13,891 bases of DNA from Pseudomonas sp. (lineage in GTDB: Bacteria > Pseudomonadota > Gammaproteobacteria > Pseudomonadales > Pseudomonadaceae): positions 1 to 13,891 of the forward strand of contig JAPLSD010000826.1 of NCBI GenBank assembly GCA_026398835.1, given 5' to 3'. Positions within the stretch are counted from its first letter, which is position 1, and every line of letters starts with the position of its first letter. Below are positions 7,273-13,891 of this stretch, piece by piece. The notes below the pieces were generated by a model. That model made no database searches. It was not told the DNA's origin and saw only the letters and a program-made list of their open reading frames with translations. The position numbers and the translations under genes were made by a program.

Positions 7273-8487
7273 TTGCGCGAAATCGTCCTGATAAACATCA
7301 CGGGTGTCGACCGTCCGGGTCTGACTGCGGCCATTACTGGCGTTTTGGCCCAGGGTGGTGTGAACATTCTCGACATCGGACAAGCGGTGATCCACGACAC
7401 CCTGTCGTTCGGCATCCTGGTTGAAATTCCGAGTACTGAGCAAGGTTCTTCGGTGCTCAAGGACATTCTGTTCACGGCCTACAAGCTGGATCAGCAAGTG
7501 CGGTTCACGCCGGTGTCCGAAGAAGATTACCAGCAATGGGTGGGCGGTCAGGGCAAGAAACGTCACATCGTGACGTTATTGACCCGCAAAGTGACCGCTG
7601 AACAACTGCAGCGAGTCAGTTCGATCACCGCTAAATACGGTTTGAACATCGATCACATCGATCGCCTGTCCGGGCGTATGCCGCTGGATACCCCGGCGGA
7701 CAAGGGCAAGGGCTGCATCGAGTTCTCCGTTCGCGGCGAAGCGGCTGACCCGCAAGCCTTGCGCGCCGAGTTCCTTAGTGTGGCGCAAGAGCTGAATGTC
7801 GACATAGCGTTTCAGGAAGACTCGCTGTTCCGACGTAACCGCCGTTTGGCGGTGTTCGACATGGACTCGACCCTGATCGAAGCGGAAGTTATCGATGAGT
7901 TGGCCAAGGCCGCTGGCGTCGGTGACCGCGTCGCCGAGATCACCGAGAGGGCGATGGCCGGTGAGCTGGACTTCCGCGCCAGCTTCAAGGAGCGTCTGGC
8001 CTTGCTCAAGGGGCTGGATGTCAACGTGCTCGACTCGATCGGTGCCTCGCTTCGCTTGACCGAAGGCGCCGAGACCCTATTCGCCGAGCTCAAGCGTTTG
8101 GGCTACAAGACGGCGATCCTGTCCGGCGGCTTCACCTACTTCGCCAAGCAGCTGCAAGCCAAGCTTGGTATCGACTACGTGTTCGCCAACGAGCTGGAAG
8201 TGGTCGACGGCAAGGTTACGGGCGTGGCGGTCGAACCGATTGTGGACGCTCAACGCAAGGCCGACTTGTTGCGAGAACTGGCCCACAAGGAAGGCTTGCG
8301 TCTGGAGCAGACCATTGCGGTGGGCGACGGCGCCAACGATTTGCCGATGCTGGCGATCGCCGGTCTTGGCGTAGCGTTCCGCGCAAAGCCACTGGTCAAA
8401 CAATCGGCCAAACAGGCGATCTCGACGTTGGGGCTGGACGGGGTGCTGTATTTGCTGGGGTTCAGGGATCGCGACGGGCAGCTCTGA
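7273..8487 (+). CDS. serB: Phosphoserine phosphatase (404 aa)
   Basis: Last step of serine synthesis: hydrolyses O-phosphoserine to serine and phosphate in the cytoplasm. The N-terminal part (1 to about 175) is the ACT-containing regulatory half, opening with REIVLINITGVDRPGLTAAI, longer than in the 322-residue E. coli enzyme. The HAD phosphatase half has all motifs: DMDST (196-200, nucleophile Asp196 and general acid Asp198), SGG (284-286), Lys329 in RKADLL, and GDGANDLPM (351-359). The start is taken as TTG at 7273, because it gives the family N-terminus MREIVLIN and follows GGGGGTG (7262-7268). An in-frame TTG at 7258 precedes this site and would add MRGCA. It is divergent from the SMP_2-type gene, as in E. 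coli, and convergent with the next gene. Nothing suggests loss of activity. Confidence 0.97.
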   Translation: MREIVLINITGVDRPGLTAAITGVLAQGGVNILDIGQAVIHDTLSFGILVEIPSTEQGSSVLKDILFTAYKLDQQVRFTPVSEEDYQQWVGGQGKKRHIVTLLTRKVTAEQLQRVSSITAKYGLNIDHIDRLSGRMPLDTPADKGKGCIEFSVRGEAADPQALRAEFLSVAQELNVDIAFQEDSLFRRNRRLAVFDMDSTLIEAEVIDELAKAAGVGDRVAEITERAMAGELDFRASFKERLALLKGLDVNVLDSIGASLRLTEGAETLFAELKRLGYKTAILSGGFTYFAKQLQAKLGIDYVFANELEVVDGKVTGVAVEPIVDAQRKADLLRELAHKEGLRLEQTIAVGDGANDLPMLAIAGLGVAFRAKPLVKQSAKQAISTLGLDGVLYLLGFRDRDGQL

Positions 8488-8507
8488 GAGGGCTGAATGA
8501 CCTTGTG

Positions 8508-8532
8508 GTGAGGGGGCAAGTCCTCTCGTCAC
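8508..8532. other. Imperfect hairpin between convergent genes
   Basis: GTGAGGGGG and TCCTCTCGTCAC can pair imperfectly around CAAG in the 54-bp gap between serB and the PilZ-like gene. There is no T-run. No strong terminator is visible here on either strand, so the two transcripts may run into each other. Confidence 0.25.
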
Positions 8533-8541
8533 AGTTGATTG

Positions 8542-10344
8542 TTAAAGCGACTTCCACAACGAATCAAAATTCTCTTCAGTACTGTGCGCGCCGCTAGCTG
8601 CGGCGTTTTCAGTGATGGGTTGTTCCAGCGTGCAGTACTCAAACTGGTTGAAACTACCGGTGCTGGTCAGGCGTTTGTTCAGGCTGGCGCGGCGTTCTTC
8701 ACCGTTGGTGTTGATCATTACCTTGTTGCCCTCCTGGAACGGCAGACGCGGAGCGAGCAGGGTCGCGGGCCGGTCGATAGCGCTGATTTCCGGCAGCAAC
8801 AGTGCCCTGAGGTACTGGCTGTTGCCTTCGCTGTCGCGGATCAATTGCAAGCCGCAGGGTTGAGCGTAGGGCGCGACCAGTTCAATGCCCATCTGCGTGC
8901 CGCCCTTGCGCACCTGACGAACCCAGCGCACTACCGCAATGCTCCAGCCTTGCGCACTCGTATCCTGAATGCCGACCATCTCTCCGGCCTGCAACTCGCC
9001 GGGCACCTCTTTTGGCCACGCCAGGCAGTAACCGCCAGGGCTGTGGTCGATGATGGATAACGCGTAGGTCGGGAAATGCTGATTGCTATTGGACGACGGG
9101 GCGCCGCCATCGGCCTCCGTCTGTTGGTATTGGATCTCTTCATAGGGCAGCAGATTGTCTGAACTGCCTTGGCGTTCGGCGTCAAACGCGTGAGCCCAGG
9201 CATCCTGTACACGGTTTTTGGCCAGTGATGATGCACTGAACTTCGCCGTTTTACTGCCGGCCGGGTGTTTGAGTATTTCACTGAACGAACGTTGTCCGCC
9301 CAGATAAAAGTGCAGTGCGCTCATCCCTATGCACAGGGTTAGCGTGCCCTGGCCAATGGTGCGCTGGAACGTCCGTTCGGCGGCTTCGCCCCAGGCGGCA
9401 CACAGATGCAGCAGCGTTTCCAGACTGAACCCAGCGGGCACCGGTAAAGGTGATTGGCTGCGTTGCTCAGCGGGCAGTGCCAGGTAATACCCGATGGCGT
9501 CGGCCAGCTGCAGCAGGTTGATCCCCAGCAATGATCCCTGCTGCTCGGGGCCGAACGACGCTTTGTAGCGCGGCGGGGCATCAACGTCTGGGTTGATGGC
9601 AAACAGGCTGGAGGCTTGTGTCGTCGGTTGCAGCTTGACCCATTGACTCCAGGGCTCAAGCACTTCGGCGAGCCGGGCGATGTGATTCTGACGCAATTGA
9701 TTGCAGCGCGAACAACCCATCAGCAAGGCGACCACGTAGGTCTGCTCGACGCTCGGATTCCGGGGCTGGCCGGCCAATTCATCAGGGATGGCACTGTGCT
9801 GCAACCCGTGCTGGCTGGCGATCCGATAAAGCTGATGCAGCTCCAGCCATACACCCTCGGGAACCGGGCAATAGAGTTGGCTAGCGCGAATCAGTGAGCC
9901 ATTGAGGCAATGCATTGCTCGCTGCACCGCGGTGGCCAGCAGCGGCCCGCGCTCCTTACTGAAACGAGGTGCAATGCGCATGACGATTTGTTTGTAGCCA
10001 ATGGCGAGGTGGTTTTGCAGGGCCAGGCAGAGGTTGGCGATCTTGCGCGGACGTTCGTCGAGAACAATCGCTTGGTTGAGAAAGTGCCGTTCCAGGTGCT
10101 TGCAGACGTAATACACCTCGGGCCGTAGCAGTTCGAGCAGTTGCAGACGGTTAGCGCTGGGCGTGAGCAACTGGTTGAGTTCGGCAAGTCCTTGGTACAA
10201 CTGACGCGCCGTTTCGCCGATGTTGGCTTTCGGCAGGCTGGCAATCCAGCGCTTCACGTCGCGCGGTGTGGCTTCGCAGAACGACAGACGTGATTGCGTG
10301 GGTATCGGGGCGCGTAATAGTAGAGGGGGGCGGGGCTCATTCAT
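8542..10344 (-). CDS. Large protein with divergent PilZ-like domain (600 aa)
   Basis: Conserved pseudomonad protein (the PA4958 position in P. aeruginosa) of uncertain function, predicted cytoplasmic; no signal peptide or membrane segment is seen. Residues 25-390 look mostly helical, with Leu-rich stretches and CSRC (211-214). From about 427 a beta-rich PilZ-like domain appears: YALSIIDHSPGGYCLAW with DxSxxG at Asp433, Ser435 and Gly438, then GEMVGIQ, WSIAVVRWVRQV (467-478) and GIELVAP (486-492). The RxxxR motif that normally precedes DxSxxG in c-di-GMP-binding PilZ domains is not found in the preceding 40 residues, so binding is doubtful. The C-terminal tail (575-600) is polar and acidic. 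The start is taken as ATG at 10344, with GGAG 12 bases upstream. A TTG at 10383 (AGG five bases before it) would add 13 residues and cannot be excluded. Coding direction and identity as a gene are secure; the domain call is moderate. Confidence 0.82.
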   Translation of the reverse strand: MNEPRPPLLLRAPIPTQSRLSFCEATPRDVKRWIASLPKANIGETARQLYQGLAELNQLLTPSANRLQLLELLRPEVYYVCKHLERHFLNQAIVLDERPRKIANLCLALQNHLAIGYKQIVMRIAPRFSKERGPLLATAVQRAMHCLNGSLIRASQLYCPVPEGVWLELHQLYRIASQHGLQHSAIPDELAGQPRNPSVEQTYVVALLMGCSRCNQLRQNHIARLAEVLEPWSQWVKLQPTTQASSLFAINPDVDAPPRYKASFGPEQQGSLLGINLLQLADAIGYYLALPAEQRSQSPLPVPAGFSLETLLHLCAAWGEAAERTFQRTIGQGTLTLCIGMSALHFYLGGQRSFSEILKHPAGSKTAKFSASSLAKNRVQDAWAHAFDAERQGSSDNLLPYEEIQYQQTEADGGAPSSNSNQHFPTYALSIIDHSPGGYCLAWPKEVPGELQAGEMVGIQDTSAQGWSIAVVRWVRQVRKGGTQMGIELVAPYAQPCGLQLIRDSEGNSQYLRALLLPEISAIDRPATLLAPRLPFQEGNKVMINTNGEERRASLNKRLTSTGSFNQFEYCTLEQPITENAAASGAHSTEENFDSLWKSL

Positions 10345-10387
10345 GTCAGTGACAGACTCCGGCCGGGTACTGGGCAGTGCCAATTAC

Positions 10388-10416
10388 CTGGCCAGACATC
10401 GAGCAAGGCTGGCCAG
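10388..10416. repeat. Paired 8-bp palindrome CTGGCCAG upstream of the PilZ-like gene
   Basis: The palindrome CTGGCCAG occurs at 10388-10395 and again at 10409-10416, 21 bp apart start to start, that is two helical turns. Both lie 44-72 bp upstream of the ATG, in a non-coding stretch. This geometry would suit a dimeric regulator binding twice on one face of the DNA. No regulator can be named from the sequence. Confidence 0.45.
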
Positions 10417-10460
10417 TGATTGCCCAGACTCTAGCAGCAATGGCGCCTGGCGCGCGGACC

Positions 10461-10496
10461 TTTTGCGCCTCCACGAGGGTTCGTGGGGGCGAAAAA
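10461..10496. repeat. 16-bp hairpin between psd and the PilZ-like gene
   Basis: TTTTGCGCCTCCACGA (10461-10476), loop GGGT, then TCGTGGGGGCGAAAAA (10481-10496). The arms pair over 16 positions with one mismatch and one G-T. It starts 14 bases past the psd stop on the minus strand. It lacks a T-run after the 3' arm on either strand, since the T-run is inside the 5' arm, so it is not a standard intrinsic terminator. Confidence 0.7.
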
Positions 10497-10509
10497 CAAG
10501 GAGAAATGC

Positions 10510-11370
10510 TTACGCTTTGGGCGAGCCCATGCCCTGGCCCATCTGTACCGGCGAACCGGCAACCAGTTCTTCGGCCCACTTCACCTGCTCTGGCCCGAAC
10601 AATACGACTGCGGTAGAACCGAGCTTGAAGCGTCCCAGTTCAGCACCTTTTTCCAGGTGAATAGGCGCACGCGCGGCTTCGTCGTAACGCACGGTTTTCA
10701 GCTCGCGCTTGGGCGGTGTCACCAGCCCGGCCCAGACCGTTTCGATCGAAGCGACAATCATCGCACCCACTAACACCACGGCCATTGGCCCGCGCTCGGT
10801 GTCGAAAATGCACGCTACACGCTCGTTGCGGGCGAACAGCTCCGGGACGTTTTCGGCGGTGGTCTGATTGACCGAGAAGATCCGTCCGGGGATGTAGACC
10901 ATCTCGCGCAGGGTGCCGGCCAGCGGCATGTGTACGCGGTGGTAGTCTTTTGGCGACAGGTAAATAGTGGCGAATTCGCCGCCCATGAACGACGCAGCTG
11001 CAGCGGCATCACCGCCTAGCAGCTCCAGCACGCTGAAACTGTGACCTTTGGCCTGGAAAACGCGACCGTGCTCGATCGGGCCGAGCTGGCTGACCGCGCC
11101 GTCCGCCGGGCTGAGAATCGCCCCCGGCGTCTGGTCCAGCGGCCGCGCGCCGTCTTTCAAGGCGCGGGTGAAGAAGGCGTTGAAGTGCTCGTAAGCGGTC
11201 AGGTCTTCGACCAGCGCTTGCGACATGTCCACCTGATAACGCTTGGCGAACCAGGCGGTGAGGGCATTTTTGAACCAGCGCACGCGGCATTCTGCAATGC
11301 AGCCGGCCAGCCGCGAGAGCAGGTGATGGGGCAGCAGGTACTGGCTGAGGATAAACAAACGCTTTTTCAT
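10510..11370 (-). CDS. psd: Phosphatidylserine decarboxylase proenzyme (286 aa)
   Basis: Converts phosphatidylserine to phosphatidylethanolamine at the inner membrane, the main route to the major phospholipid of Gram-negative bacteria. The protein is made as a proenzyme that cleaves itself before a Ser to give a beta chain and a pyruvoyl-bearing alpha chain. The cleavage motif LGST is at 250-253, so Ser252 becomes the pyruvoyl group. Other active-site motifs are present: SPADGAVS with Asp90, and YLSPKDYHRVHMPLAG with His144 and His147. Length is normal for the bacterial membrane type. The ATG at 11370 is preceded by AAGGA about 8 bases away. It lies 18 bp downstream of rhdA on the same strand and is probably co-transcribed. 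Nothing unusual is seen in the coding sequence. Confidence 0.97.
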   Translation of the reverse strand: MKKRLFILSQYLLPHHLLSRLAGCIAECRVRWFKNALTAWFAKRYQVDMSQALVEDLTAYEHFNAFFTRALKDGARPLDQTPGAILSPADGAVSQLGPIEHGRVFQAKGHSFSVLELLGGDAAAAASFMGGEFATIYLSPKDYHRVHMPLAGTLREMVYIPGRIFSVNQTTAENVPELFARNERVACIFDTERGPMAVVLVGAMIVASIETVWAGLVTPPKRELKTVRYDEAARAPIHLEKGAELGRFKLGSTAVVLFGPEQVKWAEELVAGSPVQMGQGMGSPKA

Positions 11371-11388
11371 TAACTGTCCTTAAAAACC

Positions 11389-12204
11389 TTAAATCTCAAC
11401 AGGCGTATCGGGGTGGTTGCCCCATTCGCCCCAAGAGCCGGCGTAGCCTTTGACTCGCGGATAACCGAGCGCCTTGGCCACCAGATAGGTGAAGCCAGAG
11501 CGATGGTGAGTCTGGCAGTGGGTGATCACTTCTTTGTCTTTGGTGATGCCGAGTTTTTCGAGAATCTGCGGCATGTCGGTGCGGATGCGCAGGTTGCGCG
11601 CCCGATCCATGCCCGCCGTCCACTCGAAATTGACCGCGCCGGGAATATGCCCGCCTTTGGCCGCAAGCACTTTCTCGCCAGAATACTCCAGCGGTCCACG
11701 CGCATCCCAAATCGCGAGATCGGCCGCTCCCAAACGGCTTTGCAGGTATTCGCGGGTGGCCGTGGGTTCGTCGTGCAGGGTCAGAGCGACCGGGCCGCCA
11801 ACCGCTGCCGGGATCTGGATCGACATTGGCAAGCCTTCTGTCAGCCAGGCCGCCAGGCCGCCGTCGATATAGTGGTAGTGGCTGTGGCCGATGACATCCA
11901 GAAGCCAGATAAAGCGCCCGGCCCAACCGCCGCCTTCGTCGTCATAGACCACGTAGACCGCATCGGGGTTGTGTCCCAGTTCGCCGAACAGCGCTTCAAG
12001 AGCGGCATGTGTCGGAAGCAGGCCTGGCGCAGGTGCCTGGCCAAGCTGAGTGCGTTTGGGGTCAACAAAGCGTGCGCCGGGAATGTGTCCCTCGGCGTAG
12101 CGGGCACTGCTGGTCAGGTCGACCAGGATCAGTTCGCGGGAATCGAGACGGGCGAGCAGGTCGCTGGGTTCGATCACCAACGGCAAGCCAGAGAAGTCAG
12201 ACAT
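11389..12204 (-). CDS. rhdA: Thiosulfate sulfurtransferase (rhodanese) RhdA (271 aa)
   Basis: A tandem-domain rhodanese, which moves sulfane sulfur from thiosulfate to cyanide or other thiophilic acceptors through a Cys persulfide. The inactive N-terminal domain (about 10-125) has Asp88 where the catalytic Cys would be (VVYDDEGGGWAGR). The active C-terminal domain (about 145-265) carries the loop CQTHHRSG with catalytic Cys230. This is the same length, catalytic position and loop as Azotobacter vinelandii RhdA, which differs from the CRKGVT-type loops of other families. The start is ATG at 12204, with GGAG at 12215-12212 on the minus strand; a longer frame beginning MLWRPH precedes that ribosome site and is not favoured. 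Flanked by the HDOD gene (39 bp upstream) and psd (18 bp downstream) on the same strand. Confidence 0.96.
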   Translation of the reverse strand: MSDFSGLPLVIEPSDLLARLDSRELILVDLTSSARYAEGHIPGARFVDPKRTQLGQAPAPGLLPTHAALEALFGELGHNPDAVYVVYDDEGGGWAGRFIWLLDVIGHSHYHYIDGGLAAWLTEGLPMSIQIPAAVGGPVALTLHDEPTATREYLQSRLGAADLAIWDARGPLEYSGEKVLAAKGGHIPGAVNFEWTAGMDRARNLRIRTDMPQILEKLGITKDKEVITHCQTHHRSGFTYLVAKALGYPRVKGYAGSWGEWGNHPDTPVEI

Positions 12205-12243
12205 GTGAGGTCTCCAGAGCACAAAAGGGAGGATTGTAGCGCG

Positions 12244-13782
12244 TCAGTTGCCGCGGTTGGTAAAGCTGTGCAGTGCCTTTTCGATGCACTGCGCGGTTTT
12301 TCCGAAGGCCTGCACGGTGATCTCCGAGAACGGTCCACCGCCCTGATCGGCCACCACCAGCATCACCACCCGGCCGTTGCTGCTCAGTGAGCGGAACAAT
12401 AGATGCTCGCCGCTGAACTGGCTGCGCAAGCTGTTGGGCAGGTGCGTCGAAAATTGTGCGTTGTTGGCCGGTGTCAGGCGAACTTGTGCAGGTTGTGCCA
12501 GCAGGCGTTGCAGCACGGTGCTCTGGCTGACCTGCAGATTCAGCATGGCCGATTCCTTGGGCAGGCCGGCGATCTGATGGACTCGCAGACTGCTCTGGCT
12601 GCGGTCGGCCATCAACAGCATTACCCGGCGCATTCCACAGGCCACCAGCGCATCACGGGCGCAGGTGGTCAGGTGCATGGCGTTGGTGAAGCGGCTCGGC
12701 TCTACCAGCAACTCTGCGCAGTGTTTGCGCCACGTCACCAGGTCTTCGGCCGAGGGCGGTGCCGCCGGGAGTAGACCGCTATGGATGCGATGGGTGTTCC
12801 AGGGCCAGAGCAAGGCTTCGGCCGGGTGCCAGAGGTCGGGCATTGCATGGTTGCGTGCACTCTGTGCGGCTTGCTGGTGAGATTGCTGCTGCAATTCATC
12901 CAGCGGTACTTGCAGATAGAGGCTGGTCAGGTACTGCCAGCGCAGACTGTGCGGACTGTCCCAGGCGTGTTGTGCCGACAGTGCCAGACCATTGGCCAGT
13001 AGCACGGTGTTGGCCGGCTGATTCAGCCAGCGGCGCAACGCCGGATCGGCGTCCAGTCGCTGTTGCTGATGCAAACAGTGATCGCTGTCACGGGCAATAC
13101 GCAAGACCTTGACCAGTACCCGTTGCTCCTTGAGCAGCAGGCGATAACCCTGCAGTACCCAGATCGGCAAGTGCCAGACTTCGGCCAGGGTCTGGCAGAG
13201 CTCCAGCAGACGCACGCCGAACAGTTTCTGCTCGACCTTGCTCGCCGACTCGCCCTTGTGAATCACCCGCAGTTCCCACTCTTCCAGCAATTGTGGATGC
13301 GTCAGCGCCATCGGCCAGAGCGGTGAGAGGAACAGCAAACTGCCCCAGTGGATGTCTTGCCAGAGTCGCGCCAGGCGGCTGGCAAACAGGCCGTTTGCCT
13401 GCTGCGTGGCGTGCTGGCTGATCAGTTGCAACTGCCGCAACGCCACCGGAATTTCTTCCTGAGGCAAGGCCGGCAGGCGCGCGAGCAATTCTTCAGTGCG
13501 CTTCAAACCGAGGCGATTGATCGCGACCTCAAGGTTCTCGGCCGGCTCGGTCATGCTGCCGTGGGTGTGTTGGTTGGCTTCGCGAATCACGCTGAGGGCC
13601 AGTGCGGGACTCTCTTGCATCAACTCGGCGATATCGCGCATAGAACTGCGGCTGTCGGCGATGGCTTTGCATACCCGGTCATGACTGGCTTGCGGCACGG
13701 GTAAACGCACGGCGTCGAGGAGCTTTATCCAGCCTTCGAGGGTGTTGGGTTTTGGAGTTGGGACTGTCGTTTCATTAGCCAT
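12244..13782 (-). CDS. HDOD domain protein with C-terminal GAF-like domain (512 aa)
   Basis: Predicted cytoplasmic signalling protein. Residues about 20-215 fit the HDOD domain, a helical HD-related output domain lacking the HD metal ligands: VRLPVPQASHDRVCKAI, then IAELMQESPALALSVIREAN (51-70) and LEVAINRLGLKRTEELLARL (84-103). A helical, Gln-rich middle part (215-345) follows. The C-terminal region (about 350-505) has GAF-like strand and helix alternation (RRVMLLMADRSQSSLRV, LLFRSLSSNGRVVMLVVADQ), suggesting a small-molecule or redox sensing role. It is the first gene of the probable HDOD-rhdA-psd unit and is divergent from the flagellar promoter at the window's right edge (P. aeruginosa PA4955 beside motAB has this arrangement). 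The ATG at 13782 has no clear Shine-Dalgarno site upstream. HDOD confidence is good; GAF is moderate. The specific partner is unknown. Confidence 0.87.
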   Translation of the reverse strand: MANETTVPTPKPNTLEGWIKLLDAVRLPVPQASHDRVCKAIADSRSSMRDIAELMQESPALALSVIREANQHTHGSMTEPAENLEVAINRLGLKRTEELLARLPALPQEEIPVALRQLQLISQHATQQANGLFASRLARLWQDIHWGSLLFLSPLWPMALTHPQLLEEWELRVIHKGESASKVEQKLFGVRLLELCQTLAEVWHLPIWVLQGYRLLLKEQRVLVKVLRIARDSDHCLHQQQRLDADPALRRWLNQPANTVLLANGLALSAQHAWDSPHSLRWQYLTSLYLQVPLDELQQQSHQQAAQSARNHAMPDLWHPAEALLWPWNTHRIHSGLLPAAPPSAEDLVTWRKHCAELLVEPSRFTNAMHLTTCARDALVACGMRRVMLLMADRSQSSLRVHQIAGLPKESAMLNLQVSQSTVLQRLLAQPAQVRLTPANNAQFSTHLPNSLRSQFSGEHLLFRSLSSNGRVVMLVVADQGGGPFSEITVQAFGKTAQCIEKALHSFTNRGN

Positions 13783-13853
13783 GGTTGGGCGCGATCATCA
13801 TTCACAATTAACACGCCCAAAAGGGGGCAAGTTGGTTTTTCGCCTTAACGGCC

Positions 13854-13880
13854 TATAGTCTGGCGCAGTTTTGCCGATAA
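13854..13880 (+). promoter_or_regulatory. Sigma-28 (FliA) promoter, probably for motA
   Basis: TATAGTCT (13854-13861), 11 bp, then GCCGATAA (13873-13880). The sigma-28 consensus is TAAAGTTT-N11-GCCGATAA: the -10 part matches 8 of 8, the -35 part 6 of 8, and the spacing is exact. It points rightward, away from the HDOD gene. In P. aeruginosa the equivalent neighbour is motA (PA4954), a flagellar stator gene that suits FliA control. The gene itself lies beyond base 13891. Confidence 0.8.
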
Positions 13881-13891
13881 GCAGAAGAAGA

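Noticed and set aside
11413..12390. 325-codon plus-strand frame across rhdA and the HDOD 3' end
   Set aside because: It is antisense to RhdA with its intact active site, and the translation looks like a shadow frame.
13843..13886. Minus-strand TTATCG-N17-TATAGG as a promoter for the HDOD gene
   Set aside because: Both boxes match poorly and overlap the convincing FliA promoter on the other strand.
1..13891. Mobile element, phage, CRISPR or defence island
   Set aside because: All genes are conserved housekeeping or signalling genes in normal pseudomonad order; no transposase, integrase, tRNA, repeat array or composition break is visible.

Overview
The window is chromosomal DNA from a fluorescent Pseudomonas, most likely of the P. 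fluorescens group. The protein sequences point there: a 404-residue SerB with an ACT-containing N-terminal region, a 271-residue RhdA with its catalytic Cys at 230, and Pseudomonas-type ParC and ParE. The order parE – phytase-like – aspartic protease – parC – lipoprotein – membrane protein <> serB – PilZ-like – psd – rhdA – HDOD <> (motA) is also the pseudomonad one. There is no mobile element, tRNA, rRNA or CRISPR. Genes are densely packed.

Bases 1-4591 (+) are a topoisomerase IV operon. The 3' part of parE is followed by two envelope or periplasmic genes that start on the preceding stop codon (TGATG at 819-823, ATGA at 1801-1804), and then by parC. The most important observation is in parE: the reading frame is intact, but about 28 residues are missing inside the TOPRIM domain, exactly where the DxDxDG metal-binding motif should be (junction 470/471). 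ParC is complete, with catalytic Tyr127 and quinolone-sensitive residues Ser87 and Glu91.

Bases 4700-5600 carry an orphan PqiC-type outer-membrane lipoprotein gene. Two strong hairpin terminators with the same GCCCGCA core separate it from the convergent gene. Bases 5597-8487 hold a divergent pair: a GTG-started SMP_2/YtjB-type membrane protein (-) and TTG-started serB (+), which makes serine. The C-terminus of the membrane protein looks like a degenerate class III nucleotide-cyclase domain.

Bases 8542-13782 are four minus-strand genes: HDOD-GAF signalling protein, rhodanese RhdA, phosphatidylserine decarboxylase, and a large protein with a PilZ-like domain. The first three are tightly spaced and probably co-transcribed. 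The PilZ-like gene is set off by 165 bp that contains a 16-bp hairpin and two copies of an 8-bp palindrome. At the right edge a near-consensus sigma-28 (FliA) promoter points out of the window, fitting a flagellar stator gene (motA) just beyond.
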